The notes: a model not told the origin generated them from the letters alone. Counted from the first letter of the stretch, positions 7,942 to 17,539 are shown. The stretch is 34,404 bases of DNA from an uncultured Pelagibacteraceae bacterium (GCA_902635865.1 CACPPD010000008.1:1-34404), one strand, 5' to 3'. Numbers and translations: made by a program.

Positions 7942-10167
7942 CTAAAATAGAGGCTGATCTTTAAAAAAGTTTTTCATGGTCACAGGACGTTGTTCCAAAA
8001 TATATCTATAGACATTATAATTTTCCATTACACGCTGTACGTAATTTCTTGTTTCTCTAAATTTTATTAATTCAACCCAATCAACATAATCAACTTGTTT
8101 TTTTTGTGGATTTTTATTTATTTTTTTCCAATATTTAACTCTGTTGGGTCCAGCATTATACGCAGCGACTGCAAAAGGGTAAGCACCATCATATTGTAGA
8201 ATTAAACCTGCTATATAGTGTGAGCCTAAATTAATATTATATTCTGGATCAGTGGTTAATCTTGATTTTGAATAAGGAAGTTTAGCTTGTTTTGAAACTA
8301 ATTTTGCTGTGTAGGGCATCAATTGCATTAATCCTTTTGCACCAGCATGACTATTAGCTTCTAAATCAAATTCACTTTCTTGTCTAATTATAGATAAGAT
8401 CAAAGCACTTTCTGGAATTTTTCTTTTATTAATATATTTAGGAGTGCTAATTATTGGGTAATTGTATTTATTATGAAATCTTTTTTGATAAGACGCAATT
8501 TTTGAAACCTGAATAGCAAAATCATATCTGTTTATACTTGTAGCTAATTCTGCAGCCAAAACCTCACTACCTTTTGCTATATTATCATTAGCTAAATGTC
8601 TTAAAATATGTTTTGTATATTTATCTTTCTTCAATTCATTTAGAAGATAAGAAATTTTCACAAGCTCTTTATTAAAAAATTGAATTCTATATTTTGGATC
8701 AATTTCCATATCTTTTTCTAACTCAAATTTTCCATTTGGATTTAATTTTAAAAAAGCTAGCTGACCATAGTAAGTAGTAAGATATTTTGTAGCTTCTCTG
8801 TACCAATTATTTGATTGCTCTCTTTCACCTATTTTTTCATATGCTCTTCCAAGCCAATAGGCACCTCTAGACAAGCTTATTGGATAACTAACATTTTCAT
8901 AAAAATTTCTAAAATGATCTTTAGCTGTTAATGGATCATTTAAAAAACTTAAAGCTATCCATCCACTCATCCATTCTGCAGCGGCATATTCAGACCCTTC
9001 AGTCATTCCATGATTGCTTGAAATTTTATATGAAATTTCATATTTCTTTTTATAAAGCAATGCTCTTGAGATAATTTCTCTTTCTTTCCACCATTTATCA
9101 GGTCTAACTAAATACTCTTTATCATTTCTTATTTTCAATAAGATTTCTGTTGAAGAATCTACACGTCCTTTTTTTCTTCTCCATTTCAATCGATCGTAGT
9201 TTAACCCAGCATCATTCTTAAATTTTTGAGGAACATTTGCTATGGCTTGGTCAACTCCATAACCTTTACTCATTAAAAGATGTCTTGCATTATATAAAAG
9301 TTCGTAATCTTTTGGCAGATACCTTATTAATCTTTGTAAATCCCAACGATCACCGTTCCAAGCTAAATAATCAGCTCGTTTAATATAATCATCTGCATTT
9401 AAATATTTTTTAAATTTTTTTCTAAAATATTTTAATTCGTTTTTAGATAAATCTGCTGTAATCCACCCTTCTTTAATCAGTCTTGTACCTTTATTATTGT
9501 CTCCAACTAAAATGTAACTCTCTCCGAGTATCATTTTTCCATAACCACTTAATGGATCTTTTTCTCCAAACCAATTTATTATTTTTTTTGGAGAAACACT
9601 TTCTGTTGATAGTTTGTGTTCAGCAAGATATTTAACTCTGCTTATTCTAGGATAATCTGAATTCTTATTTAAAAAAACTTGATAATCGTAAAAGGAAGCT
9701 TGATTACCAGAGGTTAAAAGATGTCTCCATTGTATAAAATTATAAATTGACTTGTCTTTTGCTTTTTTTGCAATTTTTAGCGCAGATGACCATTTACTTT
9801 TCTGCATTTCTGAAATGGCTTTTTTTGCCAACCCAAAGTCTCTTTTACTATAATATCTTGAAATCTTTATGTTCATTGCTGAGCTAATGCCAGCTACAGT
9901 TGGTTTTTTCTTTGGTATTTTAAAACTCAATTTTTTTTCTTTTAAAACCAACTCTTTTTTAACAATCACTTCTTCGATTTTAATTTCTTTGGTTTTCGTA
10001 GGCTTCTTTAACGGTTTAAGGATATTTATAGATATTTTCTTTTGAATTTCTTCTTTACTTAAAATTGGTTTTTTTAAAGGTACAATCGAATTGATTTCAG
10101 CAAAGAGATTATTTGAAAATATTAATATGGATACGGTGAAACCTAAAAATAATATTTTTTTGAGCAT
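7942..10167 (-). CDS. slt: Soluble lytic murein transglycosylase (Slt70-like)
   Basis: A 741-residue periplasmic enzyme that cleaves peptidoglycan between MurNAc and GlcNAc, forming 1,6-anhydro products. Residues 1-23 are a signal peptide. A low-complexity segment with repeated Pro-Lys motifs (PLKKP twice, PKKKP once) follows, then a long alpha-helical superhelix region (about 100-570). The C-terminal catalytic domain has SIIRQESEFD, with Glu near 597 as the general acid/base, followed by AGAKGLMQLMP and AVAAYNAGPNRV, the classic Slt motifs. The stop codon TAG abuts the tRNA-Ser 3' end. It is divergent from dapA with 43 bases between starts. Confidence 0.92.
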   Translation of the reverse strand: MLKKILFLGFTVSILIFSNNLFAEINSIVPLKKPILSKEEIQKKISINILKPLKKPTKTKEIKIEEVIVKKELVLKEKKLSFKIPKKKPTVAGISSAMNIKISRYYSKRDFGLAKKAISEMQKSKWSSALKIAKKAKDKSIYNFIQWRHLLTSGNQASFYDYQVFLNKNSDYPRISRVKYLAEHKLSTESVSPKKIINWFGEKDPLSGYGKMILGESYILVGDNNKGTRLIKEGWITADLSKNELKYFRKKFKKYLNADDYIKRADYLAWNGDRWDLQRLIRYLPKDYELLYNARHLLMSKGYGVDQAIANVPQKFKNDAGLNYDRLKWRRKKGRVDSSTEILLKIRNDKEYLVRPDKWWKEREIISRALLYKKKYEISYKISSNHGMTEGSEYAAAEWMSGWIALSFLNDPLTAKDHFRNFYENVSYPISLSRGAYWLGRAYEKIGEREQSNNWYREATKYLTTYYGQLAFLKLNPNGKFELEKDMEIDPKYRIQFFNKELVKISYLLNELKKDKYTKHILRHLANDNIAKGSEVLAAELATSINRYDFAIQVSKIASYQKRFHNKYNYPIISTPKYINKRKIPESALILSIIRQESEFDLEANSHAGAKGLMQLMPYTAKLVSKQAKLPYSKSRLTTDPEYNINLGSHYIAGLILQYDGAYPFAVAAYNAGPNRVKYWKKINKNPQKKQVDYVDWVELIKFRETRNYVQRVMENYNVYRYILEQRPVTMKNFFKDQPLF

Positions 10168-10210
10168 AATCTTTTAGTATATGAATCTTTAAACTATGTT
10201 ATAAGTATTT

Positions 10211-11092
10211 ATGTTCAAAGGATCAAATGTTGCTTTAATTACACCATTTAAAAATAATGGTCTAGATGAGGAAGCATATATAAAATTAATCCATTTCCAC
10301 ATCGATAATGGTACTAATGGACTTGTACCGGCTGGTACAACAGGTGAATCCCCTACGTTAAGTCATGATGAGCATCAAAGAGTAATAGATTTATGTATAA
10401 AAGAAAGTAATGGAAAAATTCCAGTTATTGCTGGCACGGGTTCCAACTCAACTGAGGAGGCTATTTCTTTAACCACACATGCAGAAAAAGCAGGAGCTAA
10501 CGGCGCTTTGATAGTTACACCTTATTATAATAAACCAACTCAAGAAGGCTTGTATCAACATTATAAAGCAATTAATGACAAGTGTGGCATTCCAATTATA
10601 ATTTATAATATTCCCGGTAGATCTGTGATTGATATGTCAGTGGACACTATGGCAAGACTATATGAATTAAAAAATATAGCCGGTGTTAAAGATGCAACAG
10701 GTGATTTAGATAGAGTAAATCAAACACTTGAAAAAATGGGAAAAGATTTTATTCAATTAACAGGTAATGATGATAATGCTTTTGAGTTTAATAAACGTGG
10801 TGGAGTAGGTACTATCAGTGTAACAGCAAATATTGCACCTAAACTTTGTTCAGATTTTCAAAAATTTTCCAAATCAGACACTGATAATGAAATGAAAGAG
10901 GCAGAAAGATTAGATAAAATATTACAACCAGTTCATCACTCAATGTTTGTTGAGAGCAATCCAAGTCCTGTAAAATACGCTGCAAAGCTTTTAGGACTTT
11001 GTGATGACAATGTAAGGCTACCACTTGTAAAAGTAACAGACACAACAAAAGAAATTGTAAAAAAAGCTCTTCAGTCTGCTAAGTTAATTTAA
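10211..11092 (+). CDS. dapA: 4-hydroxy-tetrahydrodipicolinate synthase
   Basis: At 293 residues it is standard size for this TIM-barrel aldolase, which condenses pyruvate with aspartate semialdehyde on the way to diaminopimelate and lysine. Lys160 in [10 protein letters not shown] forms the Schiff base, Tyr132 lies in IIYNIPGRS, and the Thr pair sits in [12 protein letters not shown]. This is the first gene of a long plus-strand run reaching recO. Only 43 bases separate it from the divergent slt start, and I see no Shine-Dalgarno. A TATAAG box at 10200-10205 would put transcription close to the ATG, so a leaderless mRNA is possible. Confidence 0.95.
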   Translation: MFKGSNVALITPFKNNGLDEEAYIKLIHFHIDNGTNGLVPAGTTGESPTLSHDEHQRVIDLCIKESNGKIPVIAGTGSNSTEEAISLTTHAEKAGANGALIVTPYYNKPTQEGLYQHYKAINDKCGIPIIIYNIPGRSVIDMSVDTMARLYELKNIAGVKDATGDLDRVNQTLEKMGKDFIQLTGNDDNAFEFNKRGGVGTISVTANIAPKLCSDFQKFSKSDTDNEMKEAERLDKILQPVHHSMFVESNPSPVKYAAKLLGLCDDNVRLPLVKVTDTTKEIVKKALQSAKLI

Positions 11093-11562
11093 TGAACAAA
11101 AAAACCAATCCTGGTTTGAAAATCATTTGTTTAAATAGAAAAGCTAGTTTTAACTATTTTTTTGAAGATCTTTTTGAAGCTGGAATTGTTTTAAAGGGAT
11201 CAGAGATTAAATCAGTAAGAGATGGCAAGGTGAATATCGCTGAGTCTTATGCTGTTGAAAAGGGAGGTGAAATTGTTTTAATTAATTCACATATATCTCC
11301 ATACAAGCAAGCCAGTTATTCTAATCATAATCCAACGGATGATAGAAAATTACTTCTTAATAAAAAAGAAATAAATAAATTAATAGGTAAAATGCAAAGA
11401 GATGGTTTCACATTAGTTCCAACAAAAATGTATTTTAAAAAAGGAAAAGCCAAAATAGAATTAGCTGTTGCTAAAGGAAAAAAGCAATATGATAAAAGAG
11501 CAACAAAAAAAAGTAGAGATTGGAACCGTGAAAAGTCAAGATATATTAGAAAATCGAGCTAA
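11092..11562 (+). CDS. smpB: SsrA (tmRNA)-binding protein SmpB
   Basis: This 156-residue protein matches SmpB throughout. Near the N-terminus [18 protein letters not shown] is the signature of the OB-fold tmRNA-binding core. The basic C-terminal tail ([21 protein letters not shown]) is the segment that enters the ribosomal mRNA channel during trans-translation. It works with tmRNA to rescue stalled ribosomes; ssrA itself is not in the window. The start codon shares one base with the dapA stop (TAATG). Confidence 0.95.
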   Translation: MNKKTNPGLKIICLNRKASFNYFFEDLFEAGIVLKGSEIKSVRDGKVNIAESYAVEKGGEIVLINSHISPYKQASYSNHNPTDDRKLLLNKKEINKLIGKMQRDGFTLVPTKMYFKKGKAKIELAVAKGKKQYDKRATKKSRDWNREKSRYIRKSS

Positions 11563-12046
11563 AATTGTTTTTTTAGGAATAGGTTCAAATTTAGGTTTGA
11601 GAAAAACAAATATAGAAAAAGCAAAATTTTTATTAGCAGAACATAACTTAAATTTTCTTTCGGTATCTAGTTATTATGAAACCCCTTCCTGGCCTGATCC
11701 AAGAAAGCCTAGGTTTTTAAATATAATTTTAAAATTAAAATGCTATTACAGTCCTCAAGAACTATTAAAAATTTGTAAGACTATAGAAATTCAATTAGGC
11801 AGAAAAAAAGCAAAAAAAAATGCTCCTCGCACATGTGATTTAGATATAATCGATTTTAATAAATTGGTATCAACAAAAAATTCTAAAATTAACTTGCCTC
11901 ACAAAATGATGCACAAAAGAAACTTTGTATTATTTCCATTATTTGAGATTCAAAAGAATTGGATCCATCCCAATAAACAAATTGATGTTAAAACCTTGAT
12001 TTCTCTACTTCCTGATAGAGACATTAGATCTATTAAACAAATTTGA
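11528..12046 (+). CDS. folK: 2-amino-4-hydroxy-6-hydroxymethyldihydropteridine pyrophosphokinase
   Basis: FolK transfers pyrophosphate from ATP to 6-hydroxymethyl-dihydropterin, the step before dihydropteroate synthase in folate synthesis. The motifs LGIGSNLG near the N-terminus and [12 protein letters not shown] are diagnostic. I prefer the GTG at 11528, giving 172 residues and an overlap of 35 bases with smpB. An upstream in-frame ATG at 11468 would add 20 Lys/Glu-rich residues that merely reread the smpB tail in another frame, and family members start shortly before the GSNLG motif. The exact start is uncertain. Confidence 0.88.
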   Translation: MKSQDILENRAKIVFLGIGSNLGLRKTNIEKAKFLLAEHNLNFLSVSSYYETPSWPDPRKPRFLNIILKLKCYYSPQELLKICKTIEIQLGRKKAKKNAPRTCDLDIIDFNKLVSTKNSKINLPHKMMHKRNFVLFPLFEIQKNWIHPNKQIDVKTLISLLPDRDIRSIKQI

Positions 12047-12067
12047 TTTAGTGGTATAATATCTATT

Positions 12068-13813
12068 ATGCTGAATTCAAATGAACTTATAAATAAAGTT
12101 AAGAATTATAATAAATTTCTTAATCCTGAAAAATTAGATAAAGCATATAATTTTGCTGTTAATGCACATAAGAGTCAAAAAAGAGCTTCGGGTGATCCTT
12201 ATTCTGTTCACCCAATTGAGGTTGCAAATATTTTAACTGAATTAAAATTAGATAGCGCTACAATTACAACAGGTCTATTGCATGACACTATAGAAGATAC
12301 TTTTGCAACTTATGAAACTATTAAACAAGAATTTGGAGATGAGGTTGCTGATTTAGTAGATGGTGTAACTAAAATTTCAGCATTTGAAAATTCAGCTGGA
12401 GCTAATTCTAAAGTTGAGAATTTCAGAAAATTAATTTTAGCAACATCAAAAGACATCAGAGTTCTATTAGTCAAAATTGCTGATCGACTACATAATATGA
12501 GGACCATTAAAGCAATTACAAAAGAAGAAAAAAGAAAAAGGATAGCTCAAGAAACTATGGAAATTTATGCCCCATTAGCTGATAGAATGGGAATGCATAG
12601 AATAAGAGACGAACTTGAGGATTTATCTTTTGAAATTTTAAATAATGATGCAAGAAAATTAATAAAAAAAAGACTTGATGAAATCAAATTGGATAGAAAA
12701 GATTTATTTGAAGAACAATCTTTTGAGTTAAGTGAAATATTGAATGATAATAAGATTAATGCTGAGATTTATGGAAGAGAAAAAACACCTTTTTCAATTT
12801 GGAGAAAAGTTCAAAAAAAAAGAGTTTCACTTGAACAAATAACAGACATTATTGGATTTAGGATAATTTTAAAAAACGTAGACGATTGTTACAAAACTCT
12901 CGGGATTTTTCATAAAAAATGGAATTGTATACCGGGAAAATTTAAAGATTATATTTCATCTCCAAAAATCAATGGTTATAAATCTATTCATACTTCTGTA
13001 ATTGGTTCAAATAAAAAACCAATAGAAATTCAAATTAGAACACATGAAATGCACGAATTTGCAGAAAGAGGTATCGCATCTCATTGGCAATATAAGTCTT
13101 CTGAAAAATTCAATTCTTTAAGTTGGAAGGAGTATGATTGGTTAAAAGATCTTGTTGAGATTATAGAAAAAAATGAAAACCCAGAAGATTCATATGAGTA
13201 TACAAAACTACAAATGTTTCAAGAAAACGTATTTTGTTTTACACCCAAAGGTTCAGTTATAAAATTACCTAAAGACGCAACAGCTATAGATTTCGCATAT
13301 GCTGTTCATACTAAAATTGGTAATTCAGCAGTTGGTTGTGAAATTAATGGAAACAAAAGTGAATTACAAACTATTTTAAGAAATGGTGATCGAGTAAATA
13401 TTATAACATCTAAAAATAATTCACCTTCACTTCACTGGATACCAACAACTAAAACAGGTAAAGCTAGAGCAGCAATAAGAAGATATTGGCATGATAAAGG
13501 AGAGCAGAAAGAGGAAAAAACAAAAAAATACAATACCACTCTATGGATGTCATTACCTGATAAGCCAGGTCAATTAGGAGACATAAGTTCACTCATTGGA
13601 AGTCATAAATTAAATATATCTAGCTTAGAAATGGTTGGTAAAAATCCCAATTATATTAATTTTAAATTTAAATTAATTATTAGAAATCTTAAGAATTTTA
13701 CAAATTTTATTGCAGAGCTAAAACAAAAGAGTATAAAATTTAAGATAATTAGACACGAAGAAAAAAGAAATGCTTTCACACAAAAAATCCTTAAATATTT
13801 TAAAAAAAACTAA
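12068..13813 (+). CDS. spoT: Bifunctional (p)ppGpp synthase/hydrolase, compact Rsh
   Basis: This 581-residue protein should make and degrade the alarmone (p)ppGpp. The N-terminal HD hydrolase domain is intact: YSVHPIEVA, LLHDTIEDT (His72-Asp73) and VKIADRLHNMRT. The synthetase domain is also intact: GREKTPFSIWRKVQKK at about 236-251, DIIGFRI, NGYKSIHT and IEIQIRT. The TGS domain is about residues 388-447 and the ACT domain starts about 492. Usual Rel/SpoT proteins of about 700 residues carry a helical and a zinc-finger/RIS segment between TGS and ACT; here only a short linker remains. Both active sites look complete, so bifunctionality is inferred. pyrE overlaps its end. Confidence 0.92.
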   Translation: MLNSNELINKVKNYNKFLNPEKLDKAYNFAVNAHKSQKRASGDPYSVHPIEVANILTELKLDSATITTGLLHDTIEDTFATYETIKQEFGDEVADLVDGVTKISAFENSAGANSKVENFRKLILATSKDIRVLLVKIADRLHNMRTIKAITKEEKRKRIAQETMEIYAPLADRMGMHRIRDELEDLSFEILNNDARKLIKKRLDEIKLDRKDLFEEQSFELSEILNDNKINAEIYGREKTPFSIWRKVQKKRVSLEQITDIIGFRIILKNVDDCYKTLGIFHKKWNCIPGKFKDYISSPKINGYKSIHTSVIGSNKKPIEIQIRTHEMHEFAERGIASHWQYKSSEKFNSLSWKEYDWLKDLVEIIEKNENPEDSYEYTKLQMFQENVFCFTPKGSVIKLPKDATAIDFAYAVHTKIGNSAVGCEINGNKSELQTILRNGDRVNIITSKNNSPSLHWIPTTKTGKARAAIRRYWHDKGEQKEEKTKKYNTTLWMSLPDKPGQLGDISSLIGSHKLNISSLEMVGKNPNYINFKFKLIIRNLKNFTNFIAELKQKSIKFKIIRHEEKRNAFTQKILKYFKKN

Positions 13814-14357
13814 TGCATTATTAGAAGGTCACTTTGTTCTATCCTCAGGTCTACATTCCTCAAAATATATTCAGTGTGCAAAACTTTTAAGTTTCCCTAA
13901 TCTAGCTGATAAAATTTGTAAATCTTTAGCAAATAAAATTAAAAAAAAATTTAAAAAAATAGATTTAATACTATCTCCTGCAATGGGAGGAGTAATTATT
14001 GGATATGAAATAGGAAAATTGCTTAAAAAAGAAACAATTTTTTGTGAAAGAGTAAATGGTAAATTTACTCTCAGAAGAGGATTTAATATTAAAAAAGGAG
14101 CAAGAGTATTAATTATAGAAGATGTAATCACTACAGGAAAATCAAGTTTGGAGTGTGTTAAATTGATTAAAAAATCAAAAGCAAAATTAATTGGATTTGC
14201 ATCTATTATTGATCGATCAACCAAACAATCTTTAAAAATAAAAACAGGAATAACATCTCATTTAAAAATTGATGTTCCAACTTATAAAGCAAATAAATTA
14301 CCACCAGAACTTAAATCTATACAAATAACAACCCCAGGAAGCAGATTTATTAAGTGA
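13770..14357 (+). CDS. pyrE: Orotate phosphoribosyltransferase
   Basis: The 195-residue PyrE converts orotate plus PRPP to orotidine monophosphate in pyrimidine synthesis. ALLEGHFVLSSGLHSSKYIQ is the family N-terminal motif, and VLIIEDVITTGKS is the PRPP-binding loop. Its ATG at 13770 lies inside the end of spoT (44-base overlap). No later ATG would keep the N-terminal motif, so the overlap is probably real. Its stop overlaps the GTG start of pdxJ. Confidence 0.94.
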   Translation: MLSHKKSLNILKKTNALLEGHFVLSSGLHSSKYIQCAKLLSFPNLADKICKSLANKIKKKFKKIDLILSPAMGGVIIGYEIGKLLKKETIFCERVNGKFTLRRGFNIKKGARVLIIEDVITTGKSSLECVKLIKKSKAKLIGFASIIDRSTKQSLKIKTGITSHLKIDVPTYKANKLPPELKSIQITTPGSRFIK

Positions 14358-15073
14358 AAAGGTTAGGTGTAAATATAGATCATATCGCAACTTTACGAAA
14401 CGCTCGTGGAGAGAAACATCCAGATCCACTATACGCAGCTAAAAAAGTTATTAGTTATGGAGCCGATTCTGTAACAATTCATTTAAGAGAAGATAGAAGA
14501 CATATAAAAGATATTGACGCAAAAAAAATATGTGGCTTAAAAAATGTGCTTGTAAACCTTGAGATTTCTATGAACAAAGAAATTGTTAATAAAGCACTTA
14601 AGATAAAACCAAATTTTATATGTTTAGTTCCAGAAAATAGAAAAGAAATTACTACCGAGGGAGGTTTAAATATAAAAAATAATCTAAATAAATTAGAGAA
14701 AATAATTAAAAAATTTAAAAAAGTAAAGATAAGAACAAGTTTATTTATTAACCCTTCTCCAAATGACATTAGACTTGCTAAAAAATTAAATGCTGATTGT
14801 ATTGAAATACATACTGGAAAACTAGCGAACCTAGTTAAATCAAAAAGAAATTATTCTAGTGAATTAAACAGAATTAAAAAAAGTGCAAAATTAGCATCAA
14901 GTTTAAATATAGAAGTTCATGCTGGTCATGGTTTAGACTATAAAACTACGAAAATGTTAACAAAAATAATAGATATTGAGGAATATAATATTGGACATTT
15001 TATAATTGGGGAGTCAATATTTGATGGACTTTCAAAAGTAATTAAAAACTTTAAAAAAATTATAAAAAAATAA
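14354..15073 (+). CDS. pdxJ: Pyridoxine 5'-phosphate synthase
   Basis: The 239-residue TIM-barrel enzyme joins 1-deoxyxylulose 5-phosphate with 3-amino-2-oxopropyl phosphate to make pyridoxine 5'-phosphate, the B6 precursor. Evident motifs are VNIDHIATLRNARG at the N-terminus, VTIHLREDRRHI and EVHAGHGLDY. The start codon is GTG (14354), overlapping the pyrE stop as GTGA. pdxJ-acpS-lepB-rnc is a familiar alphaproteobacterial order. PLP from this pathway is used by glyA and metY in this window. Confidence 0.95.
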   Translation: MKRLGVNIDHIATLRNARGEKHPDPLYAAKKVISYGADSVTIHLREDRRHIKDIDAKKICGLKNVLVNLEISMNKEIVNKALKIKPNFICLVPENRKEITTEGGLNIKNNLNKLEKIIKKFKKVKIRTSLFINPSPNDIRLAKKLNADCIEIHTGKLANLVKSKRNYSSELNRIKKSAKLASSLNIEVHAGHGLDYKTTKMLTKIIDIEEYNIGHFIIGESIFDGLSKVIKNFKKIIKK

Positions 15074-15460
15074 ATGAAAATTCTTGGTATTGGAGTTGAT
15101 ATTGTTGAAAATAAAAGAATTCAAAAATCGATTAAAAATCCTTTATTTAAAAAAAGAATTTATTCATTTAAAGAATTGAAACAATCTAATGCTGCAAATA
15201 ATAAAGTAGCTTTTTTTTCAAAGAGATTTGCTGCAAAAGAAGCATTTTCTAAAGCTCTTGGAACAGGTTTTAGTATGAATTTAAATTTTAAAGATATAGA
15301 AGTTGTTAATGACAAAAAGGGAAAGCCTTATTACGTTAAAAATAAAAAAATTACAAAAATCGTACAAAAGAACTTTAAAATCAAAAATTTTAAATGTTTT
15401 TTATCAATTTCGGATGAAAAAAATTATTCAACAGCGTTTGCAATCATTCAAACATCATGA
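15074..15460 (+). CDS. acpS: Holo-[acyl-carrier-protein] synthase
   Basis: This 128-residue phosphopantetheinyl transferase activates acyl carrier protein by moving 4'-phosphopantetheine from CoA to a serine. The two signatures are GIGVDIVENKRI, with the Mg2+-binding Asp, and RFAAKEAFSKALGTGF, with the Glu and Lys of the active site. It starts directly after the pdxJ stop with no gap, and its end overlaps lepB by four bases (ATGA). Confidence 0.94.
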   Translation: MKILGIGVDIVENKRIQKSIKNPLFKKRIYSFKELKQSNAANNKVAFFSKRFAAKEAFSKALGTGFSMNLNFKDIEVVNDKKGKPYYVKNKKITKIVQKNFKIKNFKCFLSISDEKNYSTAFAIIQTS

Positions 15461-16194
15461 AATTAGATAAAAATTTTTTTTCAGAAAATATAAAAACTTT
15501 AATTTATGCATTAATAATTGCAGTTATAATTAGGTCGCTTTTAGTACAACCATTTTATATTCCATCCTCATCCATGGAACCTACTTTATTAGTAGGTGAT
15601 AGGTTGTTTGTAACAAAATATACCTATGGATATAGCAAACACTCATTTCCTTTTAGTCCTCCAATATTAAACAAAAGAATTATGTTTAGCAGTCCTGAAA
15701 GAGGTGATGTAATTGTATTTAAAACACCAGCAGATAATCGGACAGATTACATTAAAAGATTAATTGGTTTACCTGGAGATAAAATTCAATTTATAGACTC
15801 TAATTTATATTTAAATAATTCTGAAATTCTTAAATCTAAAATTAATAACAAAACTACAATTTTCTGTGGCGACAAAAGTATTGATGTTCATAGATTTGAA
15901 GAAAAACTTTCAAATGGTAAAAAATTTCATACTGTTTATTTAAAAGATTATACCTATCAAAATTCTGATGTGTTTACTGTACCAAAAGATCATTATTTCT
16001 TTTTAGGGGATAACAGAGACTGTTCTAAAGATAGCAGGTACTTAACAAGTGTTGGATATGTACATAAAGATAATTTAGTAGGAAAAGCTCAATTTATATT
16101 TTTTTCTTCAGATAAAAGAATAGGAAGTTTTATTGAATTTTGGAAATGGCATAAGTCAATAAGATTTAATAGAACCTTTAATAAAATTAATTAA
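15457..16194 (+). CDS. lepB: Signal peptidase I
   Basis: The 245-residue inner-membrane serine protease removes signal peptides from exported proteins. One N-terminal membrane segment (about residues 12-30) is followed by box B, PSSSMEPTL, with nucleophile Ser39. Box D, DYIKRLIGLPGDKI, holds the general base Lys100, and box E is GDNRDCSKDSR. A single transmembrane helix is common in alphaproteobacterial forms. Its stop shares a base with the rnc ATG. Confidence 0.95.
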   Translation: MKLDKNFFSENIKTLIYALIIAVIIRSLLVQPFYIPSSSMEPTLLVGDRLFVTKYTYGYSKHSFPFSPPILNKRIMFSSPERGDVIVFKTPADNRTDYIKRLIGLPGDKIQFIDSNLYLNNSEILKSKINNKTTIFCGDKSIDVHRFEEKLSNGKKFHTVYLKDYTYQNSDVFTVPKDHYFFLGDNRDCSKDSRYLTSVGYVHKDNLVGKAQFIFFSSDKRIGSFIEFWKWHKSIRFNRTFNKIN

Positions 16195-16862
16195 TGAAAA
16201 TTAACTATCAAAGTTTAGAAAAAATAATTGATTTAAAATTTAAAAATAAAGATTTACTTGTTCAAGCACTCACACATAAAAGCTTTAATCCAAATGAAAA
16301 TAATGAAAAGATAGAGTTTCTGGGTGACAGAGTTCTTGGTTTAGTCATAGCAAAAAAACTTTTAGAAATTTATCCAGGAGAAAAAGAAGGTATTCTTGAT
16401 AAAAAATTTGCTTCACTAGTTAATAAAAAAACTTGTCTGGATATAGCAAAAAAAATCAATTTAGCTAGTTATGTAAAAACATTTAACCCTAACAATAAAA
16501 AAATAAAAATTGAGGACAAAATTATATCTGATAGCTGTGAAGCGTTAATTGGTGCTATTTATCTTGATAAAGGTTTTACAATAGTTGAAAAAACAATTTT
16601 AAACTTGTGGAAAGATCATATTGAAAAAAGTGTAGTTACAGAAATAGATGCAAAAACAAAGTTACAGGAACTAACTTTAAAAAACTTTAAAAAATTACCT
16701 ACTTATAAATTAATTTCAAATACAGGTCCAAGACACAAACCTATATTTAAAGTTGGAGTAAAATTGCCCAATACAAAATATTTTATAGCTACTGGGAAAT
16801 CAAAGAAAGAAGCTGAACAAAATGCTGCTATAGAATGTTTAAAAAATACAAATAAAAAATGA
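16194..16862 (+). CDS. rnc: Ribonuclease III
   Basis: The 222-residue endonuclease cuts double-stranded RNA in rRNA and mRNA processing. The signature EFLGDRVLGLVIAK and the second acidic motif SDSCEALIGAIYLD form the metal site. The C-terminal dsRNA-binding domain begins near residue 150 and ends with GKSKKEAEQNAAIECL. recO starts four bases before its end (ATGA). In many alphaproteobacteria era sits between rnc and recO; it is absent here. Confidence 0.95.
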   Translation: MKINYQSLEKIIDLKFKNKDLLVQALTHKSFNPNENNEKIEFLGDRVLGLVIAKKLLEIYPGEKEGILDKKFASLVNKKTCLDIAKKINLASYVKTFNPNNKKIKIEDKIISDSCEALIGAIYLDKGFTIVEKTILNLWKDHIEKSVVTEIDAKTKLQELTLKNFKKLPTYKLISNTGPRHKPIFKVGVKLPNTKYFIATGKSKKEAEQNAAIECLKNTNKK

Positions 16863-17539
16863 ATTGGTCAGACGAAGGATTTTTAATAAGTAAAACAAGA
16901 TATAATGAAAATTCATTAATTGCAGAATTATTTACAAAAGATAAAGGAAAGATATCCGGAATTATATTTGGTGGCACTTCAAAAAAAATTAAAAATTATC
17001 TACAAATTGGCAACAAACTTCATGTTAATTACAATTCTAAAAATGAAAATAGAATAGGTTATTTTAAAATTGAAATTTTAAATGCCTATACTCCATTATA
17101 TTTTGACCACAAACAAAAGTTGTCTTGTATATCATCTGCAATGAATTTAATAAAAATATTAACAGCAGAGTCTCAATCTAACAATAAGGTTTATTTTATA
17201 ATTCAAAATTTATTTTTAATTTTAAAAGAAAAGGATTGGTTAAAAAAATTTATATTTTGGGAATTGGAGTTACTTAAAATATTAGGATACGATTTAAGGC
17301 TTGAAAATATAGTTGATAAGGATTTGGAGGGTAATAAAACCGTTTATTATGTAAGTTCTTCAAATGAAAAAAAATATGTACCAAATTTTTTGATTGAAAA
17401 AGATATAGAGGTTAATGATCTTGGCACTTTATTGAATGGTTTGAAATTAGTAGGTGATTATTTAGATAAAACTATATTAAAACCAAATAATGTAAATTAT
17501 CCAAACAGTAGGTCATTATTTTTAAATACTTTAAAATAA
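16859..17539 (+). CDS. recO: DNA repair protein RecO
   Basis: This 226-residue protein has the RecO N-terminal OB fold: DEGFLISKTRYNENSLIAELFTKDKGK is recognisable in its short parts EGFLIS and ENSLIAELFT, followed by KISGIIFGG. The middle helical domain has FWELELLKILGYDL. RecO works with RecR and RecF to load RecA onto SSB-coated gaps. No clear zinc-finger cysteines are visible in the C-terminal part. It is the last gene of the long plus-strand run and converges on hemB with adjacent stop codons. Confidence 0.88.
   Translation: MNWSDEGFLISKTRYNENSLIAELFTKDKGKISGIIFGGTSKKIKNYLQIGNKLHVNYNSKNENRIGYFKIEILNAYTPLYFDHKQKLSCISSAMNLIKILTAESQSNNKVYFIIQNLFLILKEKDWLKKFIFWELELLKILGYDLRLENIVDKDLEGNKTVYYVSSSNEKKYVPNFLIEKDIEVNDLGTLLNGLKLVGDYLDKTILKPNNVNYPNSRSLFLNTLK

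Noticed and set aside
9880..10100. Repeated PLKKP/PKKKP motifs in the slt N-terminus as a DNA repeat element
   Set aside because: The repeats are short, at protein level only and degenerate in DNA; they are a Pro-Lys linker, not a mobile or CRISPR-like repeat.
11468..11527. Longer folK starting at ATG 11468
   Set aside because: The extra 20 residues only reread the Lys-rich smpB tail in another frame and lie before the normal family start.
13871..14224. 117-codon minus-strand open frame opposite pyrE
   Set aside because: pyrE has conserved motifs throughout; the antisense frame is hydrophobic low-complexity sequence expected from A+T-rich coding DNA.
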